Origin: Lewinellaceae bacterium
Lineage (GTDB): Bacteria; Bacteroidota; Bacteroidia; Chitinophagales; Saprospiraceae
Direction of reading: 5' to 3'
Length of the DNA stretch: 64,000 bases
Assembly: GCA_016713985.1 (NCBI GenBank)
Contig: JADJOD010000024.1
Coordinates: 1 to 64,000 of the forward strand
In this document: piece after piece, positions 27,623 to 36,976 of the stretch
How the letters are laid out: every line of letters begins with the position of its first letter
Position numbering within the stretch: the first letter of the stretch is position 1
Program-made: the position numbers and the translations under genes
Notes under the pieces: model-generated
Told to the model about the DNA's origin: nothing
Database searches by the model: none
What the model saw: only the letters and a program-made list of their open reading frames with translations

Positions 27623-29152
27623 CTATTTCCCCACCAGGAAAGTCCGCGTCACGGATTTGGTTCCCAACTGAAAATGAAGGTGATACGGCCCCGGAGGCCA
27701 GGCGCTGAGGGGCAACGACCAGTGGTGGCCGCCGGGCGGGATTTGTTCGGGCCAAAACCGGTGTACAACCTGGCCCAGCGTATTCACCACCACGCCCGAC
27801 GAGGTGCCGGTATGGGCCGCAGAAATGGCGATATTCAGTACGTCGCCTGCGGGATTGGGGAAAACGTCGACTCCGCCCGACCAGTCCGGCGGCGTAATGT
27901 CCGACACCGCTTCGGTCACGCTGAATCCGCGGTGATCCGTGGCGCCAAACTCGCCGCCCGTCAGAATGGGAACAGCCGGGTTGTTGACGCTGAAAAGTTT
28001 GTAGAAGCCGTTGCCATAGGCGCAGCAGATACCATCGCCATAAGCATCGACAAAAAGAATGGAATAACAACCCGTACCCGGCAGTTCCAGCATCTTGGTT
28101 ATCAACACATTATTGCCGTAAGCGCCTGGCCCCCCGTTGATGGTGCCGAACGTGCCGCCACCGTCGGGGCCCACGTTTTTGTTGCCGCCGGAGAAAAGTA
28201 CCTCCCCCTGCTCGTTGTGCAGTTCCCAGTAAAGTTCGGCGCCGTAGTCGTCCGTTTTTATTTTCAGGATTACGAGTTCGTTCTGGAATTCACTCGCGGT
28301 GAAGAAGTTATCGTTGTGTACGTTGTTCGAATAATCATCGTCGCCCTGCCCGCCATTGATGGAAACGATGGTGGTTTTTAAAATGCCTTCCATACACAGA
28401 GGCAGCGGATCGAAGGTCACGGTTGATTCGCCGTACAGCGGCAGGTAGCCGCTCCAGCTTTGCGTTTGCAATACGTTGTCGTTCCATTGCAGGGTAATCG
28501 CAGCGGAAGTAAGCGGGTTGGAACCCAGGTTAATGAGTGTAAATGAGGGCGTTACGGTGAGGGTATCGCAGACTTCGCGCAAATCCGTACCGGCATCGTG
28601 ATAAAAAATACCGGCGTTGTTGGCGCCCGATGCCACCGGGCAGTCAGAGGCTTTTTCCCAGAGTTGCTCCGCCGTCATCTGCCCGACCTGGAATACCTTC
28701 TTATTGGGGCAGATCATGTACAGGGTAGGGTAGTAGGTAGCCTGGAAACTATCAGCCAGGGCTGCATTGTCGAAAATGGGGTAAGTGACCCCTTCCACCC
28801 AATTTCCCGTTGAAAAATCATTGCAGCCGGACTGTCCGAACAGGCAGTTGAAGTTGGTTTCCGGGTCACCTTCAACAAACAAAACCTCGGCTTTGTTATC
28901 ACCTTCCGGGCCGTGTTCCAGGTAAAAATCTTGCAGGGCGTGGCCATTGTGATAGGCCCAGCACGGCGGGCACCAGGTAGCGCTGATCTCCAGGATCACA
29001 ACTTTGCCCTGGTCGAGCAAATCGTATAAATGCCACGTTTGGCCGTTGATATCCTGCGCCGTAAAATCCGGCGCAACAGCGCCCTGCGGCAATTGAGCCG
29101 ACACACGGCAGGTCACGGCCAGCAGGAGGATCAACGCAGGGAGCTTGTTCAT
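27623..29152 (-). CDS. thioredoxin-like protein with type IX sorting domain
   Basis: A signal peptide (MNKLPALILLLAVTCRVSAQ) leads a redoxin domain with a CPPC active site (ISATWCPPCWAYHNG, near residue 55). A middle part of beta-sandwich character follows (about 200-420). The last 80 residues (VDVFPNPAGDVLNIAISAAH and on) are a type A sorting domain that directs export through the type IX secretion system to the cell surface. The protein (509 residues) would thus be a surface-exposed or released redox protein. It is convergent with the LytTR regulator, 4 bases apart. Confidence 0.85.
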   Translation of the reverse strand: MNKLPALILLLAVTCRVSAQLPQGAVAPDFTAQDINGQTWHLYDLLDQGKVVILEISATWCPPCWAYHNGHALQDFYLEHGPEGDNKAEVLFVEGDPETNFNCLFGQSGCNDFSTGNWVEGVTYPIFDNAALADSFQATYYPTLYMICPNKKVFQVGQMTAEQLWEKASDCPVASGANNAGIFYHDAGTDLREVCDTLTVTPSFTLINLGSNPLTSAAITLQWNDNVLQTQSWSGYLPLYGESTVTFDPLPLCMEGILKTTIVSINGGQGDDDYSNNVHNDNFFTASEFQNELVILKIKTDDYGAELYWELHNEQGEVLFSGGNKNVGPDGGGTFGTINGGPGAYGNNVLITKMLELPGTGCYSILFVDAYGDGICCAYGNGFYKLFSVNNPAVPILTGGEFGATDHRGFSVTEAVSDITPPDWSGGVDVFPNPAGDVLNIAISAAHTGTSSGVVVNTLGQVVHRFWPEQIPPGGHHWSLPLSAWPPGPYHLHFQLGTKSVTRTFLVGK

Positions 29153-29234
29153 GATCAAATGGCTAATATTATCTTTGGCGGCAAAAAGTTGATATTCTGA
29201 ACAAAAATAGGGCGCCTGTTCGGGCAAAGTGGCT

Positions 29235-29242
29235 TACCTTTG
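29235..29242 (+). promoter_or_regulatory. -7 element TACCTTTG before the secreted paralog pair
   Basis: Exact consensus match 42 bases upstream of the ATG at 29285; the -33 region is TTCG-like. It probably drives both tandem paralogs. Confidence 0.5.
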
Positions 29243-29284
29243 TTTAAATTTTGCTAAACCTGCTAATCAGAGACATTTTTGCTT

Positions 29285-29974
29285 ATGAAAAACTTGTTTT
29301 TTACACTTTTGTTGACCCTTTTCGCCTGTGCTACCGCCTTCGCCCAGGGAACTGCAACCTTTAACGTATTTCCGGACACGGTTTTTGTCACCTGGCCCAT
29401 GAATGTTACGGATGTTGAAGCGGACAACCACATTCAAAATCTTACCAATGCCACCCGGAATATCAAGTGGGAACGCACGGTCATCAGCATCAGCCCCGAT
29501 ACCCTGAAAACGCAGGTTTGTGACCCGAATGCTTGCTACGCTACCTGGATCGACACCAAAACATTTGCGATCAGCCCGGGCGCCACACAACCCATGATCG
29601 TACACTTTTTGAACAACAGCGGGCAGGCTGCCAATGCGATCGTGCAGTTGAAATATACCGATCTGGCCGACCCGAACAACCCGCAATATGCGTATTATGT
29701 GTTCGATGCCAGCCTGGTAGGCACTGACGACCAACTCCCGGCTGCCAACGTCCGCCTTTTCCCCAACCCGATGGTGGAATCTTTTACCCTTGAAAATGCG
29801 GAAGAAGTAAGCCGCGTGCATGTCTTCACCCTGGAAGGACGCCGGCTGGCGCTTCTGGAAGCTGCTGCCGACGGCAATTATTCCCTCGCCGGCCAGCCCG
29901 CAGGTTCTTACCTGATTGCACTGGAAGGCAAAAATGGCAAAGTGTTCCAGGCCATTCAGGTGAAAAAGCAATAA
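29285..29974 (+). CDS. type IX secreted protein, tandem paralog 1
   Basis: The protein has a signal peptide (MKNLFFTLLLTLFACATAFA), a beta-sandwich domain with TNATRNIKWERTVISISPDT and VCDPNACYATW, and a type A sorting domain (RLFPNPMVESFTLENAEEVS to the end). The N-terminal domain is shared with the next gene, including two cysteines in VCDPxxCY. It is exported to the surface by the type IX system. Function of the N-terminal domain unknown; the WERTVI/CDPxxCY pattern may define a small family. Confidence 0.8.
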   Translation: MKNLFFTLLLTLFACATAFAQGTATFNVFPDTVFVTWPMNVTDVEADNHIQNLTNATRNIKWERTVISISPDTLKTQVCDPNACYATWIDTKTFAISPGATQPMIVHFLNNSGQAANAIVQLKYTDLADPNNPQYAYYVFDASLVGTDDQLPAANVRLFPNPMVESFTLENAEEVSRVHVFTLEGRRLALLEAAADGNYSLAGQPAGSYLIALEGKNGKVFQAIQVKKQ

Positions 29975-29997
29975 AAACAACCCGTTTCCCTTGCCTT

Positions 29998-30681
29998 ATG
30001 AAATACATCTTTCCGATTGTTTGGGTGATCCTGTTTGCCGGGATCACCCAAATCAAGGCTCAAAGCGCGTTTTATTTGAATCCGTCGCCGTCCAATGTCG
30101 ACGCTCCGCAAACGGTATCCGACACAGCCGCCGAAACCGTAATCGGCAACCTGACCAGCGACACCGTTTTTATCAAATGGGAACGTACGGTAATCAATAT
30201 AACGCAGGGCTGCTGGACGCAGGTATGCGATCCGATCTATTGTTATAGCGCCATCGTAAGTACAAAAACCTTTTTTTTGAAAGCAGGTGAAACAAAACCT
30301 ATGACCGTTCATTTTATGAATGACGGCGAACAGTTTTGCTGCGCCCTGGTACACATCAAGTTGACTAACCAGGACAACCTGAATGATACTATTACGGGTA
30401 TTTACCTGCTGAACGACAACTGCGCTGTGGGAACGGAAGACCTTGCCCGGGCCGACATCCGTTTTTTCCCCAACCCCGTGACAGAAAATTTTTCCATAGA
30501 CAATGCCGAAATGGTGAGCCGTATTCGGGTGTTTTCACTCGAAGGCCGCCAGGTAGCTGTGTTTGAGGCTTCGCAAAAAGGCTCGTATTCCCTGACCGGA
30601 CAGTCCGCAGGCACGTATATCCTTGCTCTGGAGGACAAAAACGGGAAGATATTCCGGGCAATGGAGTTGAGGAAAAATTGA
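29998..30681 (+). CDS. type IX secreted protein, tandem paralog 2
   Basis: Same architecture as the upstream gene: signal peptide (MKYIFPIVWVILFAGITQIK), FIKWERTVINITQGCWTQVC, then the VCDPIYCY motif, and a sorting domain RFFPNPVTENFSIDNAEMVS. It has four extra cysteines (near TQGCW, QFCCALV and NDNCAVG) that could form additional disulfides. The 23-base gap suggests co-transcription after a tandem duplication. Its stop is 3 bases from the convergent QueD/PTPS gene. Confidence 0.8.
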   Translation: MKYIFPIVWVILFAGITQIKAQSAFYLNPSPSNVDAPQTVSDTAAETVIGNLTSDTVFIKWERTVINITQGCWTQVCDPIYCYSAIVSTKTFFLKAGETKPMTVHFMNDGEQFCCALVHIKLTNQDNLNDTITGIYLLNDNCAVGTEDLARADIRFFPNPVTENFSIDNAEMVSRIRVFSLEGRQVAVFEASQKGSYSLTGQSAGTYILALEDKNGKIFRAMELRKN

Positions 30682-30684
30682 AAT

Positions 30685-31092
30685 TTACGCCGGATACTCC
30701 ACAAAATTGCGGGGTGTTTCGTACAGCCGCACGTGCAGATCGTATTGGTCCGGCAGCTGCTTCCGCAAAATATTCCAGATCACCACGCAGATATTTTCTG
30801 CGGTGGGATTGAGTTGCCGGAACTCCGGCGTGTCGAGGTTCAGGTTTTTGTGGTCGAAGCGGCGCTCCACTTCCCGTTCTATCAGACCGGCCAGCCAGCC
30901 CAGGTCGACGACCATGCCGGTTTCGGGGTCAATCTCTCCCGTCACCTTTACCTCCAGTTCATAGTTGTGGCCGTGCCAGTTCGGATTGTTGCACAAGCCG
31001 AATACTTCCCGGTTTTTTTCATCCGGCCAGCCGGGATTGTGCAGGCGGTGTGCGGCATTAAAATGGGCGCGTCGGATAACGGCAACTTTCAT
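30685..31092 (-). CDS. queD: 6-pyruvoyl-tetrahydropterin synthase / 6-carboxytetrahydropterin synthase family
   Basis: Zinc ligands H15 (FNAAHRLHNP), H40 and H42 (WHGHNYELEV) and the catalytic C34 (FGLCNNPNWHG) are all present in this 135-residue protein. The family includes QueD (queuosine precursor) and PTPS (biopterin). With catalytic cysteine and no partner genes nearby the choice is open; QueD is the usual bacterial role. The ATG at 31092 gives the standard N-terminus MKVAVIRRAHF. Confidence 0.9.
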   Translation of the reverse strand: MKVAVIRRAHFNAAHRLHNPGWPDEKNREVFGLCNNPNWHGHNYELEVKVTGEIDPETGMVVDLGWLAGLIEREVERRFDHKNLNLDTPEFRQLNPTAENICVVIWNILRKQLPDQYDLHVRLYETPRNFVEYPA

Positions 31093-31195
31093 GGGCAGGC
31101 AATGTGAATGAAAAAACGATGCATAGTGCCGCAAAAACAAACCGGCATACCGCAAATACGAACGCGGGAGCTACCTAAACTGCGGAAAGGCGCGT

Positions 31196-31225
31196 TTTGT
31201 TTTCCGTGGAAGCGCCGTACCTTCG
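31196..31225 (+). promoter_or_regulatory. promoter of the delta prime gene
   Basis: -33 TTTG (31196-31199), 18 bases, then TACCTTCG (31218-31225), one mismatch to the -7 consensus. The ATG at 31239 follows 13 bases later, so the leader is only a few bases long. Confidence 0.55.
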
Positions 31226-31238
31226 CGAACCAACACAC

Positions 31239-32339
31239 ATGCAACACATCATCGGTCACGACAGGACAAAATCATTGCTGCTGCAACTCGCCCAAACCGG
31301 GCGGGTGCCGCATGCCCTGCTGTTCCTCGGCCCGACCGGCAGCGGCAACCTGGCCCTGGCCGTTGCGTTTGCGCAACTGTTGCAATGCGAACAAAAATCG
31401 CCGGAAGGTGCGTGCGGGATATGCCCGGCCTGCCGTAAAGCGGCACAATTCACCCATCCCGATATTCATTTTTCCTTTCCCACCATCGGCGCCAATGCCG
31501 TAAGTACGGATTTTTTGAAAACGTGGCGGCTCGCGCTGGTTGAAAACCCGTACATGGACGCCAACACCTGGCTGCAACGCCTCGGTGCGGAAAACAAACA
31601 GGGCAATATCACCAAAGACGAGTGTAACGCCATCATTAAAAAACTGAGCCTCAAGGCATTTGAAGGGCGTTTTAAAATTCTTGTCATGTGGCTTCCCGAA
31701 TACCTCGGCAAAGAAGGCAACCGCCTGCTGAAACTCATCGAGGAGCCTCCCGAACAAACCATTTTCCTGCTGGTGGCCGAAAACCAGGACATGATCCTCA
31801 ATACCATACTCAGCCGCTGCCAGCTGATCAAGACCGAATCGCTCTCGGACGACGACGTTGCGGAAGGATTGATGGAAAAAAGAGGCGTCGAAGCAAACCG
31901 CGCCCGCCAAATCGCGTTTTTATCCGGTGGCGATTTTAATACGGCGCTGCAACTGGCTGATAATCCTGAAAACGACGACGCCCGGCTTCTGCTCGACTGG
32001 CTGCGCAAATGCTGGCGCGGCAATGGTGTGGAACTCGTGCAATGGACGGAATCGTTCGCCAAACTGGGCAGGGAAAACCAGAAGCAATTCCTTTATTACG
32101 GATTGCATTTTCTGCGCGAAATGATGACGTTTGTAGCCACCGGCAGCCCCAACCTGCGCCTGCGCCCCGAAGAAATACTGACCGCTCAAAACATGGCTAA
32201 AGTGCTTGATTTTGAAAAAATTACGCAACTTGCAGGCTTGTTTAACGACAACGTTTATTATATCGAACGGAATGCCAACCCTAAAATCCTGTTTCTGGAC
32301 ACATCCATCCGGATGAACCAGATTTTAAAAACCGTATAA
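31239..32339 (+). CDS. holB: DNA polymerase III subunit delta prime
   Basis: This AAA+ clamp-loader subunit has 366 residues. The P-loop reads LGPTGSGNLAL: the usual lysine is replaced by asparagine, as expected for a non-ATPase delta prime. A zinc-binding module with four cysteines follows (CEQKSPEGACGICPACRKA). Then come the SRC motif (LSRCQLI) and the collar domain. ATG 31239 (MQHIIGHDRTKS) is preferred; an in-frame TTG at 31197 overlaps the -33 box. Confidence 0.9.
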   Translation: MQHIIGHDRTKSLLLQLAQTGRVPHALLFLGPTGSGNLALAVAFAQLLQCEQKSPEGACGICPACRKAAQFTHPDIHFSFPTIGANAVSTDFLKTWRLALVENPYMDANTWLQRLGAENKQGNITKDECNAIIKKLSLKAFEGRFKILVMWLPEYLGKEGNRLLKLIEEPPEQTIFLLVAENQDMILNTILSRCQLIKTESLSDDDVAEGLMEKRGVEANRARQIAFLSGGDFNTALQLADNPENDDARLLLDWLRKCWRGNGVELVQWTESFAKLGRENQKQFLYYGLHFLREMMTFVATGSPNLRLRPEEILTAQNMAKVLDFEKITQLAGLFNDNVYYIERNANPKILFLDTSIRMNQILKTV

Positions 32340-32421
32340 TTCAAATATAAACCAATGTTTTCCGGCCGGCAGAAGCAGACTTTTTGCCTTTCAAACCTCC
32401 CGGAAGGCTTATTGTACCAAT

Positions 32422-33875
32422 ATGGGCTGCATAGGATGTTCTTGTTCAACCGGTAAAGACAACGCCTCCGGCTGCCGTTCCAACGGCGGTTGTGCAACGG
32501 GCGGCTGCAACCGGCATAATACCTACGACTGGATTACGGCACTCGGTATCCGCGATTCACACCCCTTCGACGTCGTGGAAGTCAGTTTTAAAAACGGATC
32601 GCGCAAAGATTTTTTAAAAATCCCCAGTATACCCGCGCCACAACGGGCGATTGGGTAATCGTGGAATCCCATTCCGGCGGCTTCGATATCGGCAAAGTAT
32701 CTCTCTCCGGCGAACTCGTGCGACTCCAGATGAAGCGCAAACGTGTCCGCCCCGACGCCCGCCTCGCACCCGTGGTGCGCAAAGCCCACGAACGCGATAT
32801 CGAACGCCTCGACGAAGTGCGCCGGCAGGAAAAAGAAGTGATGGTTCAGGCCCGCGTGATCGCCCGCACCCTCGACTTAGACATGAAAATCGGCGACGTG
32901 GAATTTCAGGGCGACGGCCGAAAATGCACTTTTTATTACACGGCAGACGGCCGCGTAGACTTTCGCGAGCTCATCCGCAGTTACGCCCGCGAATTCAAGG
33001 TAAAGATCGAAATGCGCCAGATCGGCGCCCGCCAGGAATCGGCCCGCATCGGTGGCCTGGGCAATTGTGGCCGTGAATTATGCTGTTCCACCTGGCTGGC
33101 AGAATTTAAAAGCGTCAATACCGCCGCCGCCCGGTACCAGAATCTGGCGATCAATCAGACCAAACTTTCCGGCATGTGCGGCCGCCTGAAGTGTTGCCTC
33201 AACTACGAACTGGATACCTACATCGATGCGCTGGAAGACTTTCCGGACCGTGCCGAACGCCTGAAAACTTCGGCAGGGCTGGCTATTCTGGTAAAAACAG
33301 ATGTGTTCAAACGCCTCATGTACTATACCTACGCCGAAAACAGGGGCAAATTTTTTCCGCTGCACGTCGACCAGGTGTGGGAAGCCCTCGATATGATGAA
33401 ACAGGGCAAGATGCCCGGTAGTCTGGAAGATATTCAGGCGATGGCTCCGCCGCCGGTGGAAGTGGAAGAAGAAGAACCGGATTTTGAAAACGTGGAAAAC
33501 GTGATCGAACTTCCCATCGAAAAACGAAAAAAGAAGAAAAAACGCAGTAAAAACCGCGACCGCTCGCAAACCGCCGCCGCCGCCGTTGAAAAAGCCGCCC
33601 AGGATGATTCCCGCCACTCGCGCCCGCCCGGCCGCCGCGACGATCGCAATCGCCGACCCGAATCACAGGCCGGCCGGCCCGACCGCCGGCCACCCCAGCA
33701 GGAACGAAGTGGTCCGCCGCCAAAAGCAAAAGATGCCAACAGGCCGGCCAATCCGCCCGCACCCAAACAAGACGGCAACGACGGCGACAAACCGGCGCCG
33801 CCGCAAGGAAACAATAACCCGAACCGAAACCGGGACAAGCGCAATTTCAAGGGAAAAGGACCGAAGAAAGGATGA
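32422..33875 (+). CDS. ricT: RicT/YaaT-like PSP1 domain protein, one frameshift
   Basis: The N-terminus is a cysteine-rich MGCIGCSCSTGKDNASG followed by GCATGGCNRHNTYDW. The PSP1 core contains GGLGNCGRELCCSTW and LSGMCGRLKCCLNYELD, the paired cysteine motifs of RicT. In Bacillus, RicT with RicA and RicF binds iron-sulfur clusters and helps RNase Y. The C-terminal third is a long basic Arg/Pro/Asn-rich tail. The frame breaks at the A-run 32616-32620; one more A joins RKDFLKNPQYTRATTGDWVI. The Bacteroidota role is unproven. Confidence 0.88.
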
Positions 33876-33893
33876 ACGTTGAACTAAGTACCC

Positions 33894-33950
33894 GGACAAA
33901 ATCATGTCGCCAGTTTTATTTGTAACATTCTGAGAATGAAACATCCGGGG
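33894..33950. repeat. short dispersed repeat, copy 1
   Basis: CGGACAAAATCATG followed by a T-rich stretch and AACATTCTGAGAATGAA with CATCCGGGG matches 36844-36904 with scattered differences. It lies between the ricT stop and the 153-base element copy B. Confidence 0.5.
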
Positions 33951-33963
33951 ATTGTGTCGAAAG

Positions 33964-34116
33964 TCAGAGATACTTTATTTTGGATTTGAAACGGAAAATA
34001 TTATTTTGAATCGCGACCGAACCAGACATTCCAGGTTTTCAAAACCTGGAATGTCTGCGCATCATCCGAATAAAATTTCTCCCAATTCGCGACAATGCGC
34101 AACTTAAAAACTTTTG
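33964..34116. repeat. interspersed 153-base element, copy B
   Basis: Nearly identical to 8723-8874, in the same orientation. The 35-base palindrome (34023-34057; arms CAGACATTCCAGGTTTT) is perfectly conserved, while the flanking parts differ at about ten positions. It ends 31 bases before the lpdA start. Confidence 0.78.
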
Positions 34117-34147
34117 ACACAGCCCCCTGCCACTTACACAATTAACA

Positions 34148-35554
34148 ATGAAATACGACGTCACCGTCATCGGCTCCGGCCCCGGAGGATATGTAGCCGC
34201 CATCCGCTGCGCCCAATTGGGCTTCAAAACCGCCATCATCGAACGCTATTCCGTATTGGGCGGCACCTGCCTCAATGTAGGGTGTATCCCTTCCAAAGCC
34301 CTGCTCGATTCTTCCGAACATTATCACAATGCCCATACCTCTTTTACAACCCACGGCATCGAACTTAAAGACCTGAAAATCAATCTTCCGCAAATGATCA
34401 GGCGGAAAAATGAAGTGGTGCTCGATAATAACAAGGGTGTGGAGTTTCTCATGAAGAAAAACAAAATCGACGTGTACCAGGGGCACGGCTCTTTTATCAC
34501 GGCCAAACGAATCAAAATCACCGGCCCGAGTGGAATGATGGAAGAAATCGAAACCGACAAGGTGATCATAGCCACCGGTTCAAAACCCATCGTGCCGGCC
34601 AGTTTCAACTACGACAAAAAACGGGTAATCACCAGCACGGAAGCCCTGAACATCGAAAAGGTGCCGGGAAGTATGGTCGTCATCGGCGGCGGTGTGATCG
34701 GGCTGGAACTCGGCAGCGTATATGCCCGCCTTGGTACGGAGGTGATCGTGGTTGAATTCCTCGACCGTATACTCGCGGGAATGGACGCCGATTGCAGTCG
34801 CGAACTGTCCAAAAGCTTGAAAAAACTCGGTATACAATTTCACTTGCGGCACGCCGTCACGGAAGTAAAAACCTCCAAAAACAAGGTAAAGGTAGTGGCT
34901 AAAAGCCGCGACGACGAATCCAAATCACTTTCCTGGGAAGTCGACTATTGCCTCGTAGCCATCGGCCGGCGGCCCTACACCGACGGACTCGGGCTCGAAA
35001 ACATCGGCATCACCCCCGATGAAAAAGGCCGTATTCCCGTCGACGGTCACCTGCAAACGGCTGTTCCGGGTGTTTATGCCATCGGCGACGTTATCAAAGG
35101 CGCCATGCTGGCCCATAAAGCCGAAGAAGAAGGGGTTTTTGTCGCGGAAGTGATGGTCGGTCAGAAACCACATATTCACTACAACCTGATCCCGGGCGTG
35201 GTGTACACCTGGCCGGAAGTGGCGAGTGTCGGATATACGGAAGAACAACTGAAAGAATCGGGCGTGCCGTACAAACCCGGCAAATTCCCGTTCCGCGCCC
35301 TCGGGCGCGCCCGCGCAAGCATGGATATCGACGGCATGGTCAAAGTGCTGGCGCATAAAGACACCGACGAAATCCTCGGCGTACACATCGTTGGCGCCCG
35401 CGCAGCCGATATGATCGCCGAAGCCGTGGCACTGATGGAGTTCCGCGCTTCCGCCGAAGACGCCGCCCGGATGAGCCACGCACACCCGACGTATACGGAA
35501 GCGTTCAGGGAGGCTTGCTTGGCAGCGACGGGCAACCGGGCGATACACGTTTAA
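34148..35554 (+). CDS. lpdA: dihydrolipoyl dehydrogenase (E3)
   Basis: This FAD/NAD disulfide oxidoreductase of 468 residues reoxidises the dihydrolipoyl groups of 2-oxoacid dehydrogenase complexes and of the glycine cleavage system. The FAD loop GSGPGGY (9-15), redox cysteines C41 and C46 (GGTCLNVGCIPSK), the NAD site VIGGGVIGLELGSVYARLG and the C-terminal His-Glu pair (HAHPTYTEA, near 446/451) are intact. gcvH, a possible partner, is 4.6 kb downstream. Its stop overlaps the convergent thioredoxin-lipoprotein stop by 4 bases. Confidence 0.97.
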   Translation: MKYDVTVIGSGPGGYVAAIRCAQLGFKTAIIERYSVLGGTCLNVGCIPSKALLDSSEHYHNAHTSFTTHGIELKDLKINLPQMIRRKNEVVLDNNKGVEFLMKKNKIDVYQGHGSFITAKRIKITGPSGMMEEIETDKVIIATGSKPIVPASFNYDKKRVITSTEALNIEKVPGSMVVIGGGVIGLELGSVYARLGTEVIVVEFLDRILAGMDADCSRELSKSLKKLGIQFHLRHAVTEVKTSKNKVKVVAKSRDDESKSLSWEVDYCLVAIGRRPYTDGLGLENIGITPDEKGRIPVDGHLQTAVPGVYAIGDVIKGAMLAHKAEEEGVFVAEVMVGQKPHIHYNLIPGVVYTWPEVASVGYTEEQLKESGVPYKPGKFPFRALGRARASMDIDGMVKVLAHKDTDEILGVHIVGARAADMIAEAVALMEFRASAEDAARMSHAHPTYTEAFREACLAATGNRAIHV

Positions 35555-36741
35555 TAATACCGTCCCATCATCGGATGTTCCACAATGGCGCGTTTTAAGG
35601 CCAGAAAGTCCACCTCGCCCTGGTGTTGCCAGACGATCTTTCCCCCGGGCTCAACCAGCACCGTGTAGGGCAGGGCGCCGTTCCAGTTTTTATCCACGGC
35701 TTCGATCAGGGCATATTTGTCGTCTTTGGCAAACAGGTAGTTGGCCACCGCCGAGTGTTTTCCCTGCAAAAAGGTCAGCACTTTTTTCTCGCTGGCGGGT
35801 TTGTCGGCCGAAACGGAGACAAATTCAAAATCGCGCGCGCCGTACATCCGCTGCAATGTGATGAATTCGGGATATTCCAGGATGCAGGGTCCACACCAGG
35901 TCGCCCACACGTTCACTAAGCGCAGTTTACCGGAACCTTCGTTTTTTAACAATTTTTGCACACCCGCGACGTCGAGCATCGACAGACTAACTTCTTTGTC
36001 GCTCCATTCTTCGTCTACTTTGGCCCTTGAATCCGTTTTCCAGCCCCATTTGGTGGAGCAACCGAAGGTTTTGGTGACGGGTTCGGCGACGGTTTGCCCG
36101 TTCAGCACGGCGTCGATAGCCGCCCGCAAGTCTTCCGCGTTGGCCGTGCCGGGTTTTTCACTTTTATCTAATCTGCCCGTGTATTTTAACTTGCGCTCCG
36201 CGTCAAAAACATACGCCTGCGGAGTGGCTGCGGGCCCGTATTGCAGGGAAGCCGATTCGGTATCGCCGTCGTACAAATACGGGAAACTGAACTTCCGGTA
36301 ACCGGCCCGAACCTTCATGGCTTCGTAATCGTCATTCAGATCCGAGTAGCCCAGTTCTTCATACAGGAGCCCCAGCGGACTGTTTGGCGAAATGGCCACC
36401 AATGCCACACCTTTGGCTTTGTAATCGTTTGATATTGAATTGATTCGCTCCTCGTATGCCTGAGCGGTGGGGCAGTGATTGCAGGTAAAAACGATGACTA
36501 AGGCTTTGGCGTCTTTAAAATCGGCGAGGCTGTAGAATTTTCCGTCGGTTCCGGGAAGCCGGAAGTCGGGGGCGGGGGCGCCCGGTTCGAGTGGTTTTAC
36601 GTTCTGGTGGGGTATGAGTTTGGGCTCGGCGACGAAGGGTATTTTTTCGTCGATGCCACTTCCATTTTTAGGCGGTTCCGGGGATTGGCAAGCGACCAAA
36701 AAGCAGGATAGCAAGACCGGAATGCAGAGCGCGTTTTTCAT
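35551..36741 (-). CDS. lipoprotein with two thioredoxin-like domains
   Basis: The lipobox FLVAC (MKNALCIPVLLSCFLVACQS) marks a lipid-anchored, exported protein of 396 residues. The first redoxin domain (FRLPGTDGKFYSLADFKDAK) has an AhpC/TSA-like CNHCPTA site. The second, near residue 290, has WATWCGPC, a classical thioredoxin/TlpA site. Two redox sites in tandem suggest a periplasmic reductant or peroxiredoxin-like function; the substrate is unknown. The ATG at 36741 starts the signal peptide; a longer frame to 36807 is not needed. Confidence 0.85.
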   Translation of the reverse strand: MKNALCIPVLLSCFLVACQSPEPPKNGSGIDEKIPFVAEPKLIPHQNVKPLEPGAPAPDFRLPGTDGKFYSLADFKDAKALVIVFTCNHCPTAQAYEERINSISNDYKAKGVALVAISPNSPLGLLYEELGYSDLNDDYEAMKVRAGYRKFSFPYLYDGDTESASLQYGPAATPQAYVFDAERKLKYTGRLDKSEKPGTANAEDLRAAIDAVLNGQTVAEPVTKTFGCSTKWGWKTDSRAKVDEEWSDKEVSLSMLDVAGVQKLLKNEGSGKLRLVNVWATWCGPCILEYPEFITLQRMYGARDFEFVSVSADKPASEKKVLTFLQGKHSAVANYLFAKDDKYALIEAVDKNWNGALPYTVLVEPGGKIVWQHQGEVDFLALKRAIVEHPMMGRYY

Positions 36742-36843
36742 TGCTGTTGTTTCAGGAGGGGATGTTAAAACAGATCGTGAATTTGGCCGCAAATCGGGCT
36801 GCGACAAGGCTAATTTACCCGCAAAATAGGGGAATTAAGCAAG

Positions 36844-36904
36844 CGGGTAAAATTATGCTACTAATTTTCTTCGGAACATTCTGATAATGAATCATCTGGG
36901 CGGG
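36844..36904. repeat. short dispersed repeat, copy 2
   Basis: Related to 33894-33950 through AAATTATG, AACATTCTGATAATGAA and CATCTGGGCGG. Another shared word, AAGTACCCGGAC, lies after this copy (near 36927) but before copy 1 (near 33886), so the two loci are rearranged relative to each other. It lies between two minus-strand genes. Confidence 0.45.
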
Positions 36905-36976
36905 AAAGATTTCCGTCCTGCTACGCAAGTACCCGGACCTAATTATTGGATAAAATCCACTTTGTCAACCCCGGCA

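Noticed and set aside
31239..32339. Loss-of-function mutation in the delta prime P-loop
   Set aside because: The lysine-free P-loop is normal for delta prime subunits, which do not hydrolyse ATP.
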